Source: Microcyclosporella mali
Lineage: Eukaryota > Ascomycota > Dothideomycetes > Mycosphaerellales > Mycosphaerellaceae
Direction of reading: 5' to 3'
Assembly: GCA_002785985.1 (NCBI GenBank)
Contig: NHNU01000009.1
Span: forward strand, 248,001 to 312,000
DNA length: 64,000 nt
A program made the position numbers and the translations under genes. Below the pieces are notes generated by a model. It was given only the letters and a program-made list of their open reading frames with translations. It was not told where the DNA came from and made no database searches. Below are positions 10,101 through 21,445 of this stretch, piece by piece; positions within the stretch are counted from its first letter, which is position 1; every line of letters begins with the position of its first letter.

Positions 10101-11873
10101 TCATTTGACTGCTAATGGTGTTAGGGTTGGTAGTTTTCTCATATGCTTTGCGTTGCGGGTAGCACTAGCGAATGGCATATCGGGATTGTACTCGAGGCCG
10201 TGCATTTCAGACTCGGAAGATCGTCTGCGCAGTACGGGTGGCTGCCGTAACATCAACTCTGTGTCTGACTTCTTGCGGAACAGCATATTCGGACGCCGCT
10301 GGCTAGCAGAGAGCGGATCATCCCACTCCGCGACTGACATATCCGATGATTGCTTCTTGACGTCTGCTGGTCTATATGGAGAGGCGTCTACGTCGCAAGC
10401 GGGTATTTCTGAAGAAGTCTCCACGTCTTGAGCCCACATCGTTATGCGCTCGATAGACTGTGCCATCGTCTCATGTATGGGCGTTTCTGAGCCAAGATCA
10501 TCCGTGACACTTTCCACGGGCAATGGCTCCACGTACTCAGGTCGCGCATAGGGTAGTCCACCCAAATCTGAGCGCCTATATGCTAACTTTAGGGCATTTG
10601 GATGTACCTGCTGTAAAGGATCCGCCGGCGAGGTGTATTCATTCGCACTCTGATCGTCCACAACCTCTGAGTGTGATGACTGTTCGGTATCATCACCAAG
10701 AGGCTGAGTCTCGTTGTTGGCGGAGCGGTCTGGAAGATTCTTCTTGTACCCATCAGGTTCAAGGCCAGCTGCGAGGCATGCACTTCGAGCCTTGTCAGCA
10801 GCATCCAATGTCTTTTCGAGAGCGTTCTGGAACTGAACTCGGTCACAAGACCACCTGTCCTCAAATTCGTCGAGTGTTTCCCCTGTGGACATATCGTGAT
10901 CTTCGTTGTGAATGAACTGGGTCTTCGCCGCGCTGTACTCGGCCTCAAGGTCGACTTGACGTCCAATGATGATTTTGGCCTCACCAAGCTGATCGTAGTA
11001 GCTGAGCAACAGCGGTTCGGTTTCGGGCGGGGCTTGCTCATCTGGATCGAGATGCTGTGCAGCATCTAGTCTTGCTGATATTCGTGTTTCGATAGGTGGA
11101 CTCATGCCCAGCTCGTTGATGATTCTCATTCCGCGCAACGCCTCCTCGTGCAGCTTTCCTTCGTCCTTCTGCATAAGGTCCTCCACCACAGATACTGTGT
11201 TCTCGATCGACTCGACTTTGAGTGCCTGCTCTCGCAGTAGTTTTTGGTCGTTCTCGAGAGGAGTGATGAGACTCCTTAGATGAGCCATACGCTCGGACAT
11301 GCTCATGTCATTGGGAAGTTTCTGGAGCTCGGCCACAGCGCTGTTCATGGATTCAAGGAGATATTCCTGCTGCAGGTGGAGAGCGCGTCGCTCATAAGCT
11401 GCTTGATTACGGAGCAACATTGCTTCATCGCGATATTTCGACAGTCGTGACTGTTGCTCAGATATCGAGTGTGCAGTGACTCCAAGCTGCGCAATGGACT
11501 CTCGTTGCCTGTCGCCATCAGATGGCGATCGGGCAGTTGCAGGGTGTGCTGCCAACGATTCCAGGACTGACCGGCGAGCGTTCAAGGGATCGAGAGCCTT
11601 CGAGTCAAATAACAGCTCAGAGGATGTCCCGTGTCGCGGAACAGGACTTCGATTGTCCATTGCATCGTCCTGGAAGCCTGAACAGCTGGAGATGCCTGCA
11701 TGTTCTACAGATTGCGCCCGCTGCTGAGTCTGCAGAGCTGCCAACCTACTTGTGATAAGTTCAGGTAGCAGGCGTTGTATTTGGGAGCGGTCCTCGAAAA
11801 GTCCGCTGGGAGGTCCTTGAAAAGTAGTGACAGGACGAAACGAAAGAGTACGGTGAGGCTTTGCGTATACCAC
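10101..11873 (-). CDS. Coiled-coil protein of array unit A
   Basis: 590 residues, one exon, no family name known to me. The N-terminal third is polar. Residues about 140-380 are heptad-rich and charged (QQSRLSKYRDEAMLLRNQAA, LITPLENDQKLLREQALKVE) and probably form long coiled coils. They end in a block shared with the other array members: ALEKTLDAADKARSACLAAG followed by LEPD. The C-terminal third is disordered-looking, Ser/Pro/acidic, with a short RITMWAQDVE motif echoed in units B and E. There is no signal peptide or membrane segment. It is transcribed away from the DUF6590 gene of unit A, 531 bp apart, so a shared promoter is likely. Function unknown; a scaffold or partner role is inference only. 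Confidence 0.75.
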   Translation of the reverse strand: MVYAKPHRTLSFRPVTTFQGPPSGLFEDRSQIQRLLPELITSRLAALQTQQRAQSVEHAGISSCSGFQDDAMDNRSPVPRHGTSSELLFDSKALDPLNARRSVLESLAAHPATARSPSDGDRQRESIAQLGVTAHSISEQQSRLSKYRDEAMLLRNQAAYERRALHLQQEYLLESMNSAVAELQKLPNDMSMSERMAHLRSLITPLENDQKLLREQALKVESIENTVSVVEDLMQKDEGKLHEEALRGMRIINELGMSPPIETRISARLDAAQHLDPDEQAPPETEPLLLSYYDQLGEAKIIIGRQVDLEAEYSAAKTQFIHNEDHDMSTGETLDEFEDRWSCDRVQFQNALEKTLDAADKARSACLAAGLEPDGYKKNLPDRSANNETQPLGDDTEQSSHSEVVDDQSANEYTSPADPLQQVHPNALKLAYRRSDLGGLPYARPEYVEPLPVESVTDDLGSETPIHETMAQSIERITMWAQDVETSSEIPACDVDASPYRPADVKKQSSDMSVAEWDDPLSASQRRPNMLFRKKSDTELMLRQPPVLRRRSSESEMHGLEYNPDMPFASATRNAKHMRKLPTLTPLAVK

Positions 11874-12404
11874 CTATACACCAAAGAGATGGTGAAGGTG
11901 CAGACGCGCTTTCAGTTGCGCTTAAGTAGTGCCATATGGCCGCAAGACATCGCTAGTTCCAATATGGTGACATACATGAACGCCCAGCTAGCGCCATTTT
12001 CGCCTCCCGCTTGTGATCACATGGAACAACGCATTTGAGTTTTGAGGCGGACATGCTAACGCCCGCCGGTGGCGGATGGGACCTTTAAGTTGTAGGTATC
12101 CCACGTCCCGCCTTTCCGTTCAGGTTGTAAATATAAACTCGTACGTCCATGCTTCTGGTTGACGCCATTTCTTTCTCGTGGCCATCATCGACATCTTACT
12201 TGCTGTCACCTGTGTGAAAGCAACACAGCCCATCGAAGGAGCGGCCGCACACGTTGCGTCGCACTGCGTTCCGTTGCACACCGTGAAGCTCCGGAGACAC
12301 CCCTCACTCAGCTGCAACAATTGGTGCATCTTACCGCGGCCCATTGAAGCGTGAGCGGCCGAACAGTACGATGCTTCCACTGCTTCTTTTGCGAACTGTC
12401 AACC
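11874..12404. promoter_or_regulatory. Divergent promoter region, unit A
   Basis: 531 bases between the starts of the unit A coiled-coil (minus) and DUF6590 (plus) genes. It probably drives both. I could not pick out a motif clearly shared with the other units. Confidence 0.45.
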
Positions 12405-14264
12405 ATGTCGCAACAACAGCACCCATATCCTTTTGTTGACAGGAACACTGGCCTGCGCTACACCTACGACGCTGCGACTGATTTCTTCGTGTTCCAGAAT
12501 GGCACAAGGAGACGGCGGCCTGCTAATGTAGAACCACCCGACGTCCCCAGATATGTGGGCACGGAACACTCGTCACAGCCCCCTACTTCAGATTCTGGTG
12601 ACCGCAGCTCATCATACACGTATGGCAAGACGGCAGTGGCTGTCTCCCCACAGCAAGCTTCTGCCCAACCGTATCCGCAGTCAGCGCGGCCAGAGGCAAG
12701 GGTCGCATATCAACGGGATGAACAAGGCCTCAGTAGCGGTCTTGGTAGCTTGAATATCGGCTCTTCGTCACTGGGAGGGGGCTCAACAACAAGGCCTCCC
12801 CAGAGAGAATCTCAGCACGGCAGGACGCAGCAAGGCACATATGCTGCTACCAGTCAGAGATCTGGGTCTCATCAACAACGCATATTTGTAAATGAAGGCC
12901 TCCAGATTCTTGAGACGTACAACCCGGAGAGTGAGGTAACGACTCGCATCGCTACCGATAAATTGAATCCCAGCGACAGAATCACGGAGTCGAGCCTGCT
13001 GAGAGATCGAATTCCAGCACGCGGTCTGCTGCTGGGCAGCGGTCAAGGCGAGCAAGAGAGGTTGTATTCCAGCTTCAGGGTCAGACCACATTCGTTCTTC
13101 GCTGTTGGTCGAGTTTTCCTCGTTCTCTGGGTCGAGCCCGCAGGAAGTACCCTTGTAACCAATGTGGAAAGGAATGATTCTTTCCTGCCTGGACGTTACC
13201 AGGATGAGTTTATCTTTTCTAAGGTCAGAAGATTCGTCGTCATTCGATCTGGTGATCAGTATTGCAGCACCCTGCCGATTGCGAGTTACGGTCACCAAGG
13301 CGTCGGCAAGGCTGGAGTCAAAAAGTCGGAGCATGCTATTATCTACACCGGCCAAACGGAGCCGGCTCCGCTGGCTTCTGAGACTCCGCGACGCGGAGAG
13401 TCGGGAATGAGGCATACAGCTATTCGCGTCGTTCCTGACGATCCAACTGATAAGCTTGATCCGGTGTCTAGGATTGATTTCGGGAAAGTCCACACGGTAC
13501 AGCACAATGTGAAAGTAAAGCCTCTCGGTATGATTCATCCAGCTCACATGAATGCTTTGACCACCCAGTTCATGAATGTCTGGTACGGCGAGGCATTGAC
13601 GTCTGCAATTCTCACAACGAGCCCGGCTCAAACACCTCAAAGTAGCAGGGGCCCAGCAGATCCGATGATAAGCTTCCGAGAAGCACCGCCTACTCTGGAT
13701 GCGGACATCAGACCGGCGCCTCGACCCGTAGTGCAGCCAGCTCCAGCTCCACCACCAACAGGACCTAGCGGAAGTGGTCAACGTACCGCGGGTTTTGGGG
13801 GGAATTCATCTCAAGGTCCGCCTCCAGCGATGGCGGCGGCATCGGCGGGTTCTGCAGGTTCGAGGCGTGCACAGTCTGTGGCCAGTACGGACATTAGGCG
13901 CCGAGCGCAACAACGTGCTTCCAATCCTGTACATGAGGACAGCAACGAAGAAGACCTTGAAGATGAGGGCGAAAGTGATGAGGACGATAAAGGAGAAGAT
14001 GCAAGGCGACCTCAGCCCACCTCGTCACAGCGCACACAACTCAGCCAGCAGTCCGCGCCTCGATCAGCTTCAAGCACATTGTCCCAAGCCGTGGCGGCGG
14101 AAGCCAGATCCATTCAATCAGCATATCAAAGATTGAGACAACAAGCGTACAGCTACGAACAAGCCCTTGAAATGCTTGTACGTCGATTCATGGAGACTCA
14201 TCCCGGAATTTCGAGGGATGAAGCCATCGCTGGTGTCCTGGGGCGTCTTCGTGCTTCGGTATGA
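12405..14264 (+). CDS. DUF6590-domain protein, unit A
   Basis: About 619 residues, no intron. The chosen start, ATG at 12405 in a CAACCATG context, places an aromatic motif at the N-terminus (YPFVDRNTGLRYTYDAATDF, then FVFQNGTR) that has counterparts in C and E. A low-complexity Ser/Gln/Pro linker follows. The DUF6590 domain covers roughly residues 220-372: FRVRPHSFFAVGRVFLVLWV, KVRRFVVIRSGDQYC, SYGHQGVGK, SEHAIIYTG, IDFGKVHTVQHNVKVKPLGM. A disordered acidic stretch then leads to a helical end (LRQQAYSYEQALEMLVRRFM...SRDEAIAGVL) shared with B and D. DUF6590 is a fungal domain of unknown function. The neighbour on the other side of the promoter is the coiled-coil partner. Confidence 0.85.
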   Translation: MSQQQHPYPFVDRNTGLRYTYDAATDFFVFQNGTRRRRPANVEPPDVPRYVGTEHSSQPPTSDSGDRSSSYTYGKTAVAVSPQQASAQPYPQSARPEARVAYQRDEQGLSSGLGSLNIGSSSLGGGSTTRPPQRESQHGRTQQGTYAATSQRSGSHQQRIFVNEGLQILETYNPESEVTTRIATDKLNPSDRITESSLLRDRIPARGLLLGSGQGEQERLYSSFRVRPHSFFAVGRVFLVLWVEPAGSTLVTNVERNDSFLPGRYQDEFIFSKVRRFVVIRSGDQYCSTLPIASYGHQGVGKAGVKKSEHAIIYTGQTEPAPLASETPRRGESGMRHTAIRVVPDDPTDKLDPVSRIDFGKVHTVQHNVKVKPLGMIHPAHMNALTTQFMNVWYGEALTSAILTTSPAQTPQSSRGPADPMISFREAPPTLDADIRPAPRPVVQPAPAPPPTGPSGSGQRTAGFGGNSSQGPPPAMAAASAGSAGSRRAQSVASTDIRRRAQQRASNPVHEDSNEEDLEDEGESDEDDKGEDARRPQPTSSQRTQLSQQSAPRSASSTLSQAVAAEARSIQSAYQRLRQQAYSYEQALEMLVRRFMETHPGISRDEAIAGVLGRLRASV

Positions 14265-15832
14265 GAAACCTCGGGCTGTGACCATCGGCCAGGCCAGTCC
14301 TTGCCATGATAGTTGCGTGGCACCACAGTTCAGTGCTCATAAGGCGTAGAGCTTCGCTTATTTGCCTTGATTTCTTGCGAACATACGAGCAGGATGGCGC
14401 TGCCACAGAAGCAGTGTCATTGAGGAAGAAGTGGAGGAGGAGCGGTATTGCAGCACGCCCACTTGTACTGGATTCATCGTCGGACGGCGAACACGTCGGA
14501 TGGCGTTGGGTCCAATGATGTTACGACCTTGCATTAATCGTTCTCAATGTTTGCGCTTTCCTCTTTCAGCAGCCAGGATTTGTTAGTATCTGCCACCCAC
14601 TCTCGCTTAGACTTCCCACTCCCGAAGATGTTGCTGAGCCAGCCACCAACCGGCGAGATCTTCACTTCCAACGGAGGACACTTTCATGGAAACGTCTGAA
14701 TGTGATAGGGGTTAAGGGAGGTTGGGTTAGGCTATCGCACGAATGCGGGAAAGACCCACATGGGTCCCGGAGTCTGTCCAATATCGGCTGATGGTCGATC
14801 TACTAGCTTTCAACAAGCACAATTGGTTGCCTCATGTGCAATTCCAAAAACTATTACTCGTTCCATACGAAGCCTCGTCTCAGCACCGCTGCAAACAGCT
14901 TAGTAGTAGCAACATTAATCGTGCACGACCCACGAGACTGAGTGTTGTTCCTGATGCACAACCAATTAGGGCCCCACTCATACATCCACCAACCGTTGGC
15001 TCCCAAGTGCCAGTGCTTTCCATCTCGCGTATTGAGTAAGTACGGAGTGCCGAATCATGTCGTAGTAAGCCTCACATGAGCGACCACCAATAAGACACAG
15101 ACGATAAAGAGCTGAAACTGTTTTGATGTGCAACCATTCCTTTGAAGCGCCAACAAGTCTCTCATCAAACAATGTTTCAGAAGGTCCATAGTGCGAGTCC
15201 AAACGGCACCCCGGACACGGATCTCACGTTGTGTTCGACTGGTGTAAAGATAGCCATTAGAGCCAAGTGAGCTCCCGGCGGAGATTATACACAATCGGTG
15301 CATCGGTGTGTTACCCTACTATTGTGCTCGCTGCCTTCTTCTGCTGTGATGAGCCGGGCGTACAATCCTTTTCATATACTTGGAGCCAATTCCCACCAGT
15401 GCGGCCGAGCCGTTGAGAATGAAGGCAAGGGCTCCCGCATACGGCCGAAAGCCTTGTTGCTGGGATTCTGCGCAGGCTTCGATGCTCCGACCATGTGCAC
15501 ACGTGGCCTCACGAAACCACGGAACTCCGAGTGCGAAGTTCGGCGGATGACGCCGATCCTGTCAATGTGTTCATCCGGGAAGGACGCCATACAGAACGTC
15601 GTCCAGGTAGCGCGATCGAACGCATAGTGCGATCTGATGGCATGATGGCATTAAAGCACGGAGGAGGATCGGCTTACGCAGACGCCAGTGCTGGACAGTT
15701 GTCCGCTCACAGCATTCTGACACCAAGTCAGCTGAGGCGAGTGGTGAATTTGACAGATAATACTCGACATTTTCTATAATACATAGCGACGAATCTGTAT
15801 CTGAATCGAATGCCACATAGAAATCATCAGTG
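14265..15832. other. Gene-poor interval between units A and B
   Basis: About 1.57 kb between the convergent 3' ends of the unit A DUF6590 gene and the unit B coiled-coil gene. Only short overlapping open frames; no gene, RNA or repeat recognised. Confidence 0.4.
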
Positions 15833-17431
15833 TCAGGGAGGTTGTGATCCAGCTAGCGGACTGTCTTCACGGGCCTTTTCTTCTATAGCGTCTGGAAGTA
15901 GAGACTGTGTCACAGAGGTCGCTGACTTGTCTGTTCCCAGAGGGTCCAGAGGCCTTTCTGTATCGCTCTGTGGTGTGACAGCGGAGTGTCGAGCATCAGA
16001 ATGTGATGGATCAATTCGAAGGCTTGGTACAGCCTGTTCGTTGCCAGCATTGACCGTCACCGCTGGGATCTCCCCAGCCACATGGTCCTCTGACACGGGC
16101 AGCGCTTTCGATTCGGGATCCTCTGGAAGTGAGCTACCAAAAGTGTCGTGGCTCCAGATCCACTCTTCAACTCGCCGTTGATTCTGTCCCGTATCAGGTC
16201 GGTCGTCCTGAAGCGATGATTCTGATAAGTCATCACCAATGTTGCCAGTCATTCCAGTGAGCATGGCCGATGACTGAAATGTATGACTTAGGTAGCCGAC
16301 ATTGGGCGCACCCTTGACCTGAACAGGTGTGACGGGACTTTCTTCGTGATGGAGCGGCGTAACCAGCAAATGCTCATCTGGTTCAATGCCTGCATCTATG
16401 CAAGCCTGTCTCGCAGCCGATGCAATCTGGACTGCATTCCGAAGTGCTTGTTTTGCTTGCATGAGATGGTCTTGGCAGGTAATTTCGAACTCCGCTTCGG
16501 ATGTATCCACAGGAAGATCCTGGTCTCGTTGAAGGGCGCGTAGAATGCGACAGTCTCGTTGTTCGATCTCAAGATTCAATAGACGTTCGCGCATTACATT
16601 GACATCTCCTGCTTTGTCAATGAACAGGGCCAACGCTGGCGGATCTGCAATTGATGATTCACGACCAGAAATGGAGAGCTCGCGGAATACTAAGTTGGGT
16701 ACCGCGTTTAAGTCGACAAGACCAGGCGCCAAATCTTCGGTATCGTGCGAGATCATGGCGGCACGCTGGGTCGCGTCTGCAAGTCGCTTCTCGCGGATCT
16801 GTAGAGAATACTCCTTACGAGACAGGGCTGTCTCGAGAGCTCGAAGCTTTTCGTCCTGTTCTGCGAGAGCAGTCTCATCCTGTAGGAGAAGCTCGTGGTG
16901 CCTCTGCAACCTGGTCAATAATGATGGCGTTCGATCCGAGACTGCTTCCGAGGCAGTCTTTACGAAATCTGTGCGTGATTGCTGGAAGTATTGTCGTTTG
17001 TATCGAGAAGCCTCTTTCTCGTAGTCGAGTTCGTTGCGGGCCAACAGTATAGAGTGTCTCAATGGTTCGATTCTAGCGGATGCTTCTTTTACAGTTGCAA
17101 ACGCTTCTGCAAAGACTTCAGGTTGGTTTGAAGGAATATGTTCCATGGGAAAGTCGTCGGCGACTTCGATGTGTCGCTGGCTTGTGGGAGGCCGTTGTGG
17201 AGTGACAGAAGCTGGCAACTTCGACGTCTTTCTGCTCGTTTGCTCGACCTCCGTCGTTTCCTGGGCATAGCGTGGTATGCCAGACACCGGAATCCGAGTT
17301 GCATTTGCGGCGGGTAGTTCGCCTGCATAATGATCTGTGATGAAGCCGCTTGTGGGCGACAAGTCCGATGCAAGACTTGAGCCTCCGAATCCTTTTCGTG
17401 GGAGCATTTCTAAAAGAGTGCCGAGCCGCAC
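15833..17431 (-). CDS. Coiled-coil protein of array unit B
   Basis: Up to 532 residues, single exon; a second ATG at 17407 (MLPRKGFGG) is also possible. The centre (about residues 110-320) is strongly helical and charged (ARNELDYEKEASRYKRQYFQ, LLQDETALAEQDEKLRALET). The family block is RERLLNLEIEQRD..., then ALRNAVQIASAARQACIDAG plus IEPDEH, aligning with the unit A block ending ACLAAG-LEPD. The tail is disordered, with RVEEWIWSHDTFG matching the W-containing tail motif of A and E. No targeting signal. It diverges from the unit B DUF6590 gene. Function unknown. Confidence 0.75.
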   Translation of the reverse strand: MRLGTLLEMLPRKGFGGSSLASDLSPTSGFITDHYAGELPAANATRIPVSGIPRYAQETTEVEQTSRKTSKLPASVTPQRPPTSQRHIEVADDFPMEHIPSNQPEVFAEAFATVKEASARIEPLRHSILLARNELDYEKEASRYKRQYFQQSRTDFVKTASEAVSDRTPSLLTRLQRHHELLLQDETALAEQDEKLRALETALSRKEYSLQIREKRLADATQRAAMISHDTEDLAPGLVDLNAVPNLVFRELSISGRESSIADPPALALFIDKAGDVNVMRERLLNLEIEQRDCRILRALQRDQDLPVDTSEAEFEITCQDHLMQAKQALRNAVQIASAARQACIDAGIEPDEHLLVTPLHHEESPVTPVQVKGAPNVGYLSHTFQSSAMLTGMTGNIGDDLSESSLQDDRPDTGQNQRRVEEWIWSHDTFGSSLPEDPESKALPVSEDHVAGEIPAVTVNAGNEQAVPSLRIDPSHSDARHSAVTPQSDTERPLDPLGTDKSATSVTQSLLPDAIEEKAREDSPLAGSQPP

Positions 17432-18339
17432 CTAGGTCGAGTTTCGCCTGTGGCCGCAAGGGCTATGTATCGCATCGAAAATCAAGTAAGCCGGACTCTT
17501 CCAATCGACCAGTCAACGCGACAGGACAGCAGCCGCCTTAGTCCGGTGATGGCAGCGTGCAGTACGAGTTGAGGTGGAATGCAGCGCGCAGGAGGATTCA
17601 CAGGCCGCAGCGAGGGCAGTACATGTAGGAAACTTTTGGCTCGCGCGAGTAGCCAGAGGAGTGCCGGCGGATGGTGGGTGGATGGGTGGCTGGCAGCCCT
17701 GGTGAGTGGTGACACGAATAAAGTGCGGCGCACGATAAGAGCTCGAGCCTGCAATTTCGCCTTTGCCAAGGCACAGGACAGCTTGAGTCTGGTAACATTT
17801 TTGCAACGTGGTAACCAGCGACTACCAGTGACACGGCACAAAGTGATAGTGATCGTGAGTACGGTACTTGAACCAGCCAGAAAAGAAGTGCATCCAGTCG
17901 CCAATGTGGCCTGGCTGTCACACGGACGGCCCGACCACTAGAGAAGACACTTATGCACCTCGTCCCGCACGAGCTAATGTAGCAGAGCTGTGTGTGTACA
18001 TGTATCCATGACTGCCGCCATAAACATGCGGCACACGCTTTCTACTGGATCTTTCGGACTGCATGTGGCCTTCTGGCGATGCAGCTGCCGTTGACCAAAA
18101 ATGCCGCTCCCAAGCGTGCCGCACGAGGATGCCAACGAGGAAGAGGGGCGCACGGATTTGCTTGTTGTGCCTTCAGCCGCCGCCAGCTTAATAACGCATG
18201 ATGCTGCTACTTGCTGCTATTGTCTAGACTGGGATCTCTTCTGCAGAGCAAAAGGACATTGAACACGAAGCCGTGCTATCCGGCTGACTGCCGCACTACT
18301 CCGCTACACCGTCCGCCGACCTGCTCCTCGTCCATCTTC
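17432..18339. promoter_or_regulatory. Divergent promoter region, unit B
   Basis: About 0.9 kb between the divergent starts of the unit B pair. Several overlapping open frames of 70-140 codons occur on both strands here but none resembles a protein family; I take it as a shared upstream region. Confidence 0.4.
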
Positions 18340-19962
18340 ATGGCTCAACAGCCCATCGATCCTGGTTGGCGCTGGCATGGCGTTCGGCGAGTCTATTACT
18401 TCCGCGATACATCACGCAATCAGCATTTCTATTACGACCAGGCCAATGATCAGCTGATCTCCATTGAGACTGGGGATGCCGTTCCCCGGTCACCCTCGAT
18501 CGTGCCACCACAGGGAACATTGCCAACGCAGCAGTACTACACTTCGCCAACGCAGAGCAACAACAGATACACCTCGAGAAGAGCGCCCTCTGAGTCATCA
18601 CAAGGTGCAGACGCTCTGGTAGTGGCTTTGCAGGACCTCGATCTTGGCCCAGAGCTTCCGTCGCAGAATACTGGAGCCCGTCCAATACTCAGGCGACCAT
18701 CTGAAGCTTCTCAAAATTCCTTGCGGCGAGATGCGCCTCCGTCGCTGGACGTTCCAGTACCTCCCGCGCCAAGACCTGGAACGCGGGCCAGCGGAGTCAG
18801 AACACAAGTGACATTACATGAAGGGATGCGGATCACGAGGGCTGTCAACGAAGGCGGCGTGCAGACCATCTACGCAGATCACCCTGTCGAATCGATCACA
18901 GATCCAGTACTTTTACGACAAGGTGTTCAGGCTCAGCGTAAGCTGTTCGGCACTCAGGGAGAGTCTGAGGCTCTTTATCCAAGCTTTCGACTACAGAAGG
19001 AAGGCTTCTGGATACGAGGCCGTGTCTTCCAGGTTTTGTGGTCTGAACCCGCCGGTGAGGCGTCGACCCTAGTCACGAATTGGGAGCCTCCTGATACATC
19101 TAACGCTGCTCTATCTACGGGCCGCCATGGTGAGCCAATCTACTCCAAGGTCCGGCGCTTTGTCGTTGTTCGCAGTGGCGATCGCTACTCAACCGCTGTC
19201 CCGATTATGAGCTACGGCAGCCAGGGTGTAGGCAAGAGGAACGTAACCAAGTCAGAGCATGCCATTATCTACACGGGCGCTCGGACACCTGTCCCCTTAT
19301 CAAGTGAACAACCTGCCCGCGATGAATCACCTATGAGACCCCAAGCGATCCGTGTGGTGCCGGACAACCCAATTGAAAAGCTCGACGACATGAGCAGAAT
19401 CAATTTCGGAAAAGTTCACACGGTAGAACACAATCTAAAAGTGCGCTCTGTAGGAGTAGTGCACCCGCATTCCATGGGAGACTTGATCGCTCATTTTCAG
19501 AATGTCAATATAGTCGCACCCGGTGAGAATCACCCTCAGCCTTCGTCGCCGGCTTCAGTACGACGACGAGGATCTGCAAGGTCTGCTATCAGTGGCCATC
19601 CCAGGTCTAGTCGGCCGAGTCGACTAAGCGCCCCAGATGAGGGAGGAGAGGAAAATGACAATTCCGATCCTGAGGACCAAAATGAGGAGATTGACGAGGA
19701 AACAGACTACGTCCAACTTCAACGCGCACGTATTTATGCGCATCTTTTGCGACTAGGCATGAGCCATGAGAGAGCCGCTCGAGAGGCCACTATTGCACTG
19801 GAATATCAGACAGGCTACACGCAGCTGTTGCGAAGAGGATACAGCCCGACGCAAGCAATAGAATACCTGGCCACCGAGCTCCAGGAACGATTCAGTGGCG
19901 CCACGAGAGAAGCAGCAGTCAGCAGTATCAGAACTCAACTTGGCTATGGCAACAACGAGTAA
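18340..19962 (+). CDS. DUF6590-domain protein, unit B
   Basis: About 540 residues, no intron. The start at 18340 (MAQQPIDPGWRWHGVRRVYY) puts an aromatic N-terminal segment first, like the other units. The linker is Pro/Ser-rich. DUF6590 is at about residues 218-375: GFWIRGRVFQVLWSEPAGEA, KVRRFVVVRSGDRYSTAVPI, SYGSQGVGK, SEHAIIYTG, INFGKVHTVEHNLKV. An acidic stretch (EEIDEETDY) then leads to a helical tail: GYTQLLRRGYSPTQAIEYLA, REAAVSSIRTQLGYG, very close to the unit D tail. Function unknown. Confidence 0.85.
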   Translation: MAQQPIDPGWRWHGVRRVYYFRDTSRNQHFYYDQANDQLISIETGDAVPRSPSIVPPQGTLPTQQYYTSPTQSNNRYTSRRAPSESSQGADALVVALQDLDLGPELPSQNTGARPILRRPSEASQNSLRRDAPPSLDVPVPPAPRPGTRASGVRTQVTLHEGMRITRAVNEGGVQTIYADHPVESITDPVLLRQGVQAQRKLFGTQGESEALYPSFRLQKEGFWIRGRVFQVLWSEPAGEASTLVTNWEPPDTSNAALSTGRHGEPIYSKVRRFVVVRSGDRYSTAVPIMSYGSQGVGKRNVTKSEHAIIYTGARTPVPLSSEQPARDESPMRPQAIRVVPDNPIEKLDDMSRINFGKVHTVEHNLKVRSVGVVHPHSMGDLIAHFQNVNIVAPGENHPQPSSPASVRRRGSARSAISGHPRSSRPSRLSAPDEGGEENDNSDPEDQNEEIDEETDYVQLQRARIYAHLLRLGMSHERAAREATIALEYQTGYTQLLRRGYSPTQAIEYLATELQERFSGATREAAVSSIRTQLGYGNNE

Positions 19963-21445
19963 GAGTCCTAACTATCAGCTGAAGAAAGCATTGATCGGTC
20001 TGACCCTCGGTCGGGCTCAACTATAATACGTTACGATCTCCGGACCACCCTCAATCTCGATGAGGCTTCCGGTATCTACTACTCCGCATCGTTTCAGAAT
20101 AGATATGCGTAGGGAGTAACTTCTCACAATTTTCTTTTCGCTCGTGGTTCTTCTGCTCAAGAGACATCCTCTAATGTATGCAAATTCTGTTAGTCGCCGT
20201 ACGAAGTTGCCTCTTCCCGACTCTGTAACCTGCTTAACAATCACAATTCTTGGCTTCCGTCATAAATATTCCACGTAGCACATAATAAAACTAGATGCAC
20301 TAGGTGAAGTCGGAATAAAGATCCAGCACCTTTGTGGTTCACTAAGACCCAATCCCGAGAATGAGACGCCGCTGCCGCTAAGGAAAAGGTTAACAAGATC
20401 TTGGGTTTAGCCTGAGGCCGCAATCATGAATATGAAGCGTGATGCTCAACGCCACCATCAAGAAGCTGCAGGGACGAATGTCCCAACAGAAGCTTATCTA
20501 GTGACAAGAAGAGCCATGGGATAATTTATCAGCAAATTGGTAGCATTGCTTGACCCTTGCGCCAAGATCGGACTAGACTACAATTCCTTTATCACAGGGC
20601 TGCCGTCTGGCTGCATAGTTCATCCGAGCAAATGGTTCCAGAGGTAGGTCCGTCGGATTGTCTTGCTGTGATTCTACAGCCTCAGAGATACAGAGATGCT
20701 GCGGAACAGCGTACTTAATATCGTGCCAACTAACCACATTCACCGCCTCATTGTGCCGCCGTATGTGCTGTGCAACTACATCTCTCCATACGCTGCTGAC
20801 GTGGAGCTAGACAAGGTGGCAGCTCACAGGAAATTATGTCATTCAAAGGGCATCCTCATCGGCTGTCACAAGAATCTTTGCGTATTGCTAGCCTCAATCT
20901 GTGCTATTTCTTGCAATTGTCATCATGCCAATAAGTGAAGGCTAGACGTGTCGTTGGGTAGCATTTGATGCAAGTCCCTGAACGCAGATCCACACAAGCT
21001 CGCCCCAGTGGAGTGTCGCAAGTGTAAGGACAGTCGGCTATAGGCTGTGCCGTCCAGCATCACTTTCCACCCAGGCAAGTGATGCATGCCCGCAAAGGGA
21101 GTGAGGCGAAAGATGCCCAAATCGCTGATCTGACACCGATCTCGTTCCTAGGTGCGCCATCGGCCATATCACTGCTCTTGCGATTAGTCTCCCTCCTGGT
21201 TGATTGAGATTGTAGCGAAGGAAAGCCTCACTAGATAATTGTTGTAATCCGATCCTCGATGGCTGCTCTAGATGTTGCGAAGCCTAGGCTTCAGGACCTG
21301 ATTTTAGCTCTCATTCATCTAATGAATTGAGTTTCGCATTGGTACATGTGCAGAGAAAACTCGACGGATCTTGGAAGAGGCGACTTGAGAAGCAGGATGA
21401 ATACAGTAGACTCTGCAAATAGGTCATGGCTGCGAGCATTTCCCA
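19963..21445. other. Gene-poor interval between units B and C
   Basis: About 1.48 kb between convergent gene ends. Only short open frames (up to about 80 codons) with no recognisable content. Confidence 0.4.

Noticed and set aside
12783..13781. Minus-strand open frame of 332 codons
   Set aside because: Lies antisense inside the DUF6590 gene of unit A, whose domain is certain; composition is not protein-like.
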